A stretch of DNA of 64,000 nt from Eudorina sp. 2006-703-Eu-15 (Eukaryota > Chlorophyta > Chlorophyceae > Chlamydomonadales > Volvocaceae): NCBI GenBank assembly GCA_003117195.1, contig BDSI01000206.1, positions 1-64,000 on the forward strand, given 5' to 3'. The position numbers and the translations under genes are program-made. Numbering within the stretch: the first letter of the stretch is position 1; each line of letters begins with the position of its first letter. This document shows positions 59,882 through 64,000 of this stretch, piece by piece. The notes beneath the pieces were generated by a model that did not search any database, had not been told where the DNA came from, and saw nothing but the letters and a program-made list of their open reading frames with translations.

Positions 59882-61403
59882 TGGCGGCACGCGGCAGCGG
59901 TGCGCAGTTCGCGGTTCAGGTGTTTTCGCGTGTATGTGGCCGTCGCCGGCGGGCCCAAGGGGCTGATCCTGGCGCCGGGGGCTCGGGGCTCGGGCTCCCA
60001 GGACTGACCTTCCCGGGCAGGTTTACGCTCGCAGTTGCGAGGGCAACGCCTTCTCACAGCTGCCGGATGCAGAGGAGCAGCCGCAGTCATTTATGTGCGG
60101 CTGCGGACGTGAAACACATGGTGGACGTGGACCGCGGGAGCGGTCATCGTTTTCGTGCAAGGTGGCGACAGAAGCGACGCTGGGTGTAGCCAGGGCGAAG
60201 CTTGGAAGGTGTCGTTCCTGCGCTGCCGCAGGTATTCCAGCGTCTTGGCTGTGAACGCAGTGTGGGCTGACCGGGTGTGCGTGTCGGCATGCTCGAAGCG
60301 GTTGCACCTCTGGCCTGGTCATGTGGTTCGGTCTTGTTCGGGAGGACCCGCGCAGGCGGGGGTACTTGGACAAATGTGGGAGCTGGTCGCCTCAGGGTTT
60401 TGGCTGGAGCACGGATGGACCGGGCTGAAAGCGCGCCGGATGGGACATACGGGATGGGGCACAAAGGCGCGTTCGGGGGGGGGCGGGAGGCTGGTGCAGC
60501 GTGGGGATACTCCTGCTTTTGGGAAAGCCTGGCTGAAAAAAGCTGCGAGGGGGAGGTGGGGAACGGGGGCGGTGAGTGAGTACCTTGTGCGAGGGAGGAG
60601 AGGGAGGGTTAGCCCGGCGTACGATCCTGTGTGCTCGACCGCGATTCCCAAGGAGTGAGCCTACGGACGTTGAGAGCCTGCATTGTCATTCACTTGGAGT
60701 AGTGCAGGACGTGATTAGAACTAATTTTTGGGTTTTACTTGTCGAGAGGTGAGGGAGACGTGAACCGCAGAGCTGCTGTGCGCGCAGCCCGCAAACACAT
60801 ATGGACGGAGTGCCAGTTTGTGGTGTGCCTGTGTGAGCGATGACGCAGGGGAGTCTAATATTGAGGTTGGAGTGTATTGAGGTGATGTGGGTCGCTCTAT
60901 TCATCAACGAGATTACCAGGGACCGAGCGGAAAGCAGTGAGAAGTGCATGCATTCGCAAAAACGCTGTGGGCTCGCGTTGCGATGAGGGTCCCCCCGCAG
61001 TGTCCTTTGCTGGGATGTGTGTGTAATTCGTTGTAGAACAAGAGAGCTCCGTGAATTTGGCAAGGTCATGAGCGCTGGCGGGGGTCCATCCGGCGGCATG
61101 CGCGCCTGTGCTGCGTGGAGGCCTGGCGACCCCTGCTTTGCGGAACGTCGTCTGTACTGTCGTGTGGCGTTGAGAGATTAACTTACACGCGTGCCTAATG
61201 ACACCAAGCTGTGCTTTGAGCTTAGTGCTCGGACGCAGTTGTCTCGTGTCATGACCGATCGTTGTCGTGTACGGTGTGGCGACAAGGGTGACCCCGTCCC
61301 ATTAGTTGGTCGTGTTCAAATTCATCAGAAAATCAGCAATTCAATCATTAAGTTGTATTCGAAGCGTTGGCTTGCAGCTTGCCTCTAACCTGACTGACTT
61401 AGC
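59882..61403. other. intergenic region upstream of the PPOX-type gene
   Basis: No exon recognised. The stretch just before the next ATG (61190-61400) is AT-richer and probably includes promoter and 5' UTR. Confidence 0.5.
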
Positions 61404-63413
61404 ATGGCCCTTGCAGCCTCGGAGGCCGTCGCTGCGGCTGGCAGGATAGCCATTCCTATTTGGAGAACAAAAATTCAAAAGTCGTTGAGCAAAAATAAAC
61501 ATCTTGCAAATTCTCGTTACGTTCAGTTGGCCACAATCCGAGAGGACGGGCGGCCCGCAAACAGGACCGTAGTATTTCGAGGGTTCCTGGGAGAGGATGA
61601 AGACTCCTTGACATTTGTCACAGATAGTCGCTCAAGGAAGGTGAGGGGTGATCGCCTTGTCCCTGTCACATGCCGTTAGCCATCTAACAGGACCTGTTTG
61701 ACTTCGGCATACATCGCCACGCACACCCCCCCACATGCGGAGTACGATCCTGCATTGACATGATGGTTTAATACCAAGCCATGCGACATTTCGCGTATCT
61801 CTTGCCTGTAACCCCGACGCCGACACTCCACGCAACACGGGCGCGCATAGGTTCAAGAAGTGGCCGCTCATCCCGCTGCGGAGGTAGCTTGGTATTTTCC
61901 CCAGACGAGAGAGCAATACCGTATCGCGGGCGACCTAGTGATCGTGGACTCGACCTACGTCGACAGCGCATTGCAGGAGGTGGGGCACCTCCTGCAACTC
62001 CGCAGCTCCAGCCAATCCCGTACGCTTCCTTTCTGGCTCACATGGATGTAATCTCCATGGTGCACGGCTGCAGCTGTGGAACGCAACAAGCACCCAAACC
62101 AAGCACACGTACAATCGCGGTGCAGTAGCCGAGTCCATGCCAGCCTTGCCGTGATGCTCTAGCCCAGTCCATGCCGGCAATTCGTGTCGACAACGCGCGA
62201 GTGTGAACCATGCGATATGTGTGCATGAACCCGTCACTCACGGAGGCGACCGAGGCTAATACCACGGCGTTTCCCTGTGTCCGCTGCGGCGCGGCGTGTG
62301 TACGGCAGGCGCGTGCACGCACCTGGTCGGCCATGTCGGAGAGTGGGCGGCAGCAGTTCGGTTGGCCCCACCCGGGCCGCCCGCGAGCGGCGGAGGACCC
62401 GGACGCCTGGAGCAAGCCGGCGCCGGGGCCTCAGGTAAGCGAGACGCACGCAGTTCCCCAAACCCACCCTTGACCCTGTTCACGCCTGCACTGATGCGTC
62501 AGATGTGGATGGGACGGGACACTCGGGCCGGCCTTCCCAAAGCGGCAAGCTTGTAACGTTGCTTCCGCTCCTGCTGCTTCCTGCGTGGGCTGGCGCCCCC
62601 CGCGCTCTCCGCCTGCCCGTGCCGGATGGCCTACCAGGACCCGCCGCTGGATACGTTTTGCCTGGTGGTCTTGCGGGTCGATCAGGTGAGTGACGCAACC
62701 GGCTCCCCCAGCTACCGCCCGCCGGTGTCCCTCTCTTGGCCGTGACACCACCGTCGGTGTCCTTTTCCCTCGGCCGTGGTGCTTGCCGGGGTCGGTGTGG
62801 GACGGTTACGGTAGTTCGGCATGTGCTGGGGACGTGGGGCGGTCCAGACACAATTGTCGAGCTCTCCACTGCCGGCGGTGTGCCCCTGCACGGGCCGGAC
62901 GCTGGGGCGCCTGCCGGAGTGAGTCTGGCCGCGGGGCGGGACGCGGGAGGCGGCGGTGACCGGTTGCGGTGACCGGTTGCGGTGATCGGTCAGCTGACCG
63001 TGGAAACATGTTGGCTCGTGTTCCCTGTACGGCGCGCCGGCCAAGACAGCTCCTCGTGGCGGGGCCCGCCATCCCGTTAGCACCTCACACGGATGCTGTC
63101 CTGAACGTTTTGTCACTCACAGGGCGAAGCCCGCGGGTGCGCCAGCACCACTGTCTTACAGCAATTTGAGCTGTGTACATCAGGCGCGTGCGGTTTGGCT
63201 CGTGCCCGGTGTGATCGGTTCCAGTACGATTACCGTACGGGTGGCGGCGCGGCGCACCGGCGGCACTCGGACGTGCACGACTGAGCGACCGTCGTGCCGC
63301 CGCATGTGCAGGTCGAGCAGCTGCTGCTTCGATCCAACGAGCGGTTCCGGTACACGAAGGACGCGAAACCGGACGGCTCGATGGCTTGGGTGGAGGAGAG
63401 CATCAACCCCTGA
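61404..63413 (+). CDS. pyridoxamine 5'-phosphate oxidase / Alr4036-type FMN-binding protein
   Basis: Five exons: 61404-61640, 61851-61979, 62309-62434, 62638-62685, 63312-63413; phases agree and give 213 residues, the usual size. Family marks: RYVQLATIREDGRPANRTVV and FVTDSRSRK in exon 1 (FMN-binding barrel), then AEVAWYFPQTREQYRIAGDL, then TWSAMSESGRQQFGWPHPG, the short exon DPPLDTFCLVVLRVDQ and the end VEQLLLRSNERF ... GSMAWVEESINP. Members are split-barrel flavoproteins related to the enzyme that oxidises pyridoxamine phosphate to pyridoxal phosphate; whether this branch has that activity is not established. The ATG at 61404 gives the expected N-terminus directly before the conserved PIWRTKIQKSL helix. 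Confidence 0.85.
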
Positions 63414-63688
63414 CAAGGATTGCACCCGTCGTCGTGTATATGTGTCAGACAGAGGGTTGGCAGCGGTGATGGCTGCGACTAAGACCTGTACTTTGGTCGG
63501 GCTGGGCGATGGCCGTGGCGTGTGACTGTGGGGCCCGAGACGCTATTGTACCGGATACCTGTCTACGGCTGAGCGCGCGCGGCTGTCGTTGGTGCTGAGG
63601 GCGAGGGGCCGTGGCGATACAGGCTGACTGGTCGCAGAGCACTCAGCGCAGTTCGGCCGTTGTTGCTTTGTCTGGTCGAGGGGCACAT

Positions 63689-63693
63689 GTAAG
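63689..63693 (+). terminator. candidate poly(A) signal TGTAA of the PPOX-type gene
   Basis: TGTAA lies 276 bases after the stop codon, in CACATGTAAGGGC. Confidence 0.45.
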
Positions 63694-63851
63694 GGCACTG
63701 CGGATCTTGCAACAGCCCCATGCGTATCCGCAGTCGGGGCTGATTGGCTCCTGTACAAAGGGTATGTCTTACAGGAAAGGAGCACAACACACGGGTCTTG
63801 CCAGATGCGCGTAAGCGGGGTCGCAAACACAGACTCCGTAACAATCTTACA

Positions 63852-64000
63852 GGCAGACACCACCGACCGAACACTGCAGCGCAGCCTGGAAGGCGAGTCA
63901 AGCGATCATCGACGCATTCCTTCGACAACCGCCTGCTAGAGGCCGGTGCCGTGCTCTACATCCAAGCTGTGATACGGAAAATTTGGTCGGGGGAAAGTGC
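63852..64000 (+). CDS. possible exon of a further gene running off the window
   Basis: After a plausible acceptor (CTTACAG at 63845-63851) one frame stays open to the window edge and its end looks protein-like (FDNRLLEAGAVLYIQAVIRK). I do not recognise it. The 440 bases between the PPOX stop and this point hold only the candidate poly(A) signal. Confidence 0.25.

Overview
The window is GC-rich nuclear DNA from a green alga, most likely a volvocine or Chlamydomonas-like chlorophyte; the species cannot be resolved. The signs are many short introns with GT..AG ends, strong C/G-ending codon choice in conserved exons, long Gly/Ala/Gln/Pro low-complexity tracts inside otherwise conserved proteins, a hydroxyproline-rich matrix protein with (S)PPn linkers, TGTAA poly(A)-type signals downstream of some stops, and abundant GT/CA, GGA and pentanucleotide repeats. 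There are no bacterial operons, CRISPR arrays or recognisable RNA genes. All gene models below were built by eye: exons were joined only where splice sites, reading phase and protein-family pattern agreed.

Layout. 1-5622 (+): 3' part of a cilium gene of the CFAP43 type, with two apparent one-base frameshifts. 7786-12765 (+): RMND1/DUF155-family protein, 8 exons. 15132-18042 (-): DUF1769-type protein, 5' end open. 19732-22769 (+): RRP15-type ribosome biogenesis factor, 4 exons. 25700-33815 (+): secreted multi-module hydroxyproline-rich (pherophorin-like) protein, 8 exons; its last intron holds a complete 401-bp hAT-type MITE and an (AACCC)n array. 37833-45719 (+): TPR protein of 11 exons, with a 700-residue disordered insert. 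49731-58191 (-): a 13-exon gene that I read as a POT1-like telomeric single-strand DNA-binding protein. 58605-59881 (+): plant-type secretory phospholipase A2, divergent from POT1. 61404-63413 (+): pyridoxamine 5'-phosphate oxidase/Alr4036-type flavoprotein, 5 exons. A possible exon of a further gene starts near 63852.

The genes belong to unrelated housekeeping, ciliary, matrix and telomere functions, as is usual for algal chromosomes; nothing suggests a cluster working in one pathway. Intergenic spaces of 1.4-4 kb (one is only 0.4 kb) contain microsatellites, minisatellites and dispersed short repeats, with several AT-richer islands. The most interesting points are the POT1-like gene with unusually large low-complexity inserts, the five-module matrix protein, the intact MITE with an 8-bp target duplication, the frameshifted CFAP43 exons, and several short repeat families that recur across the window.
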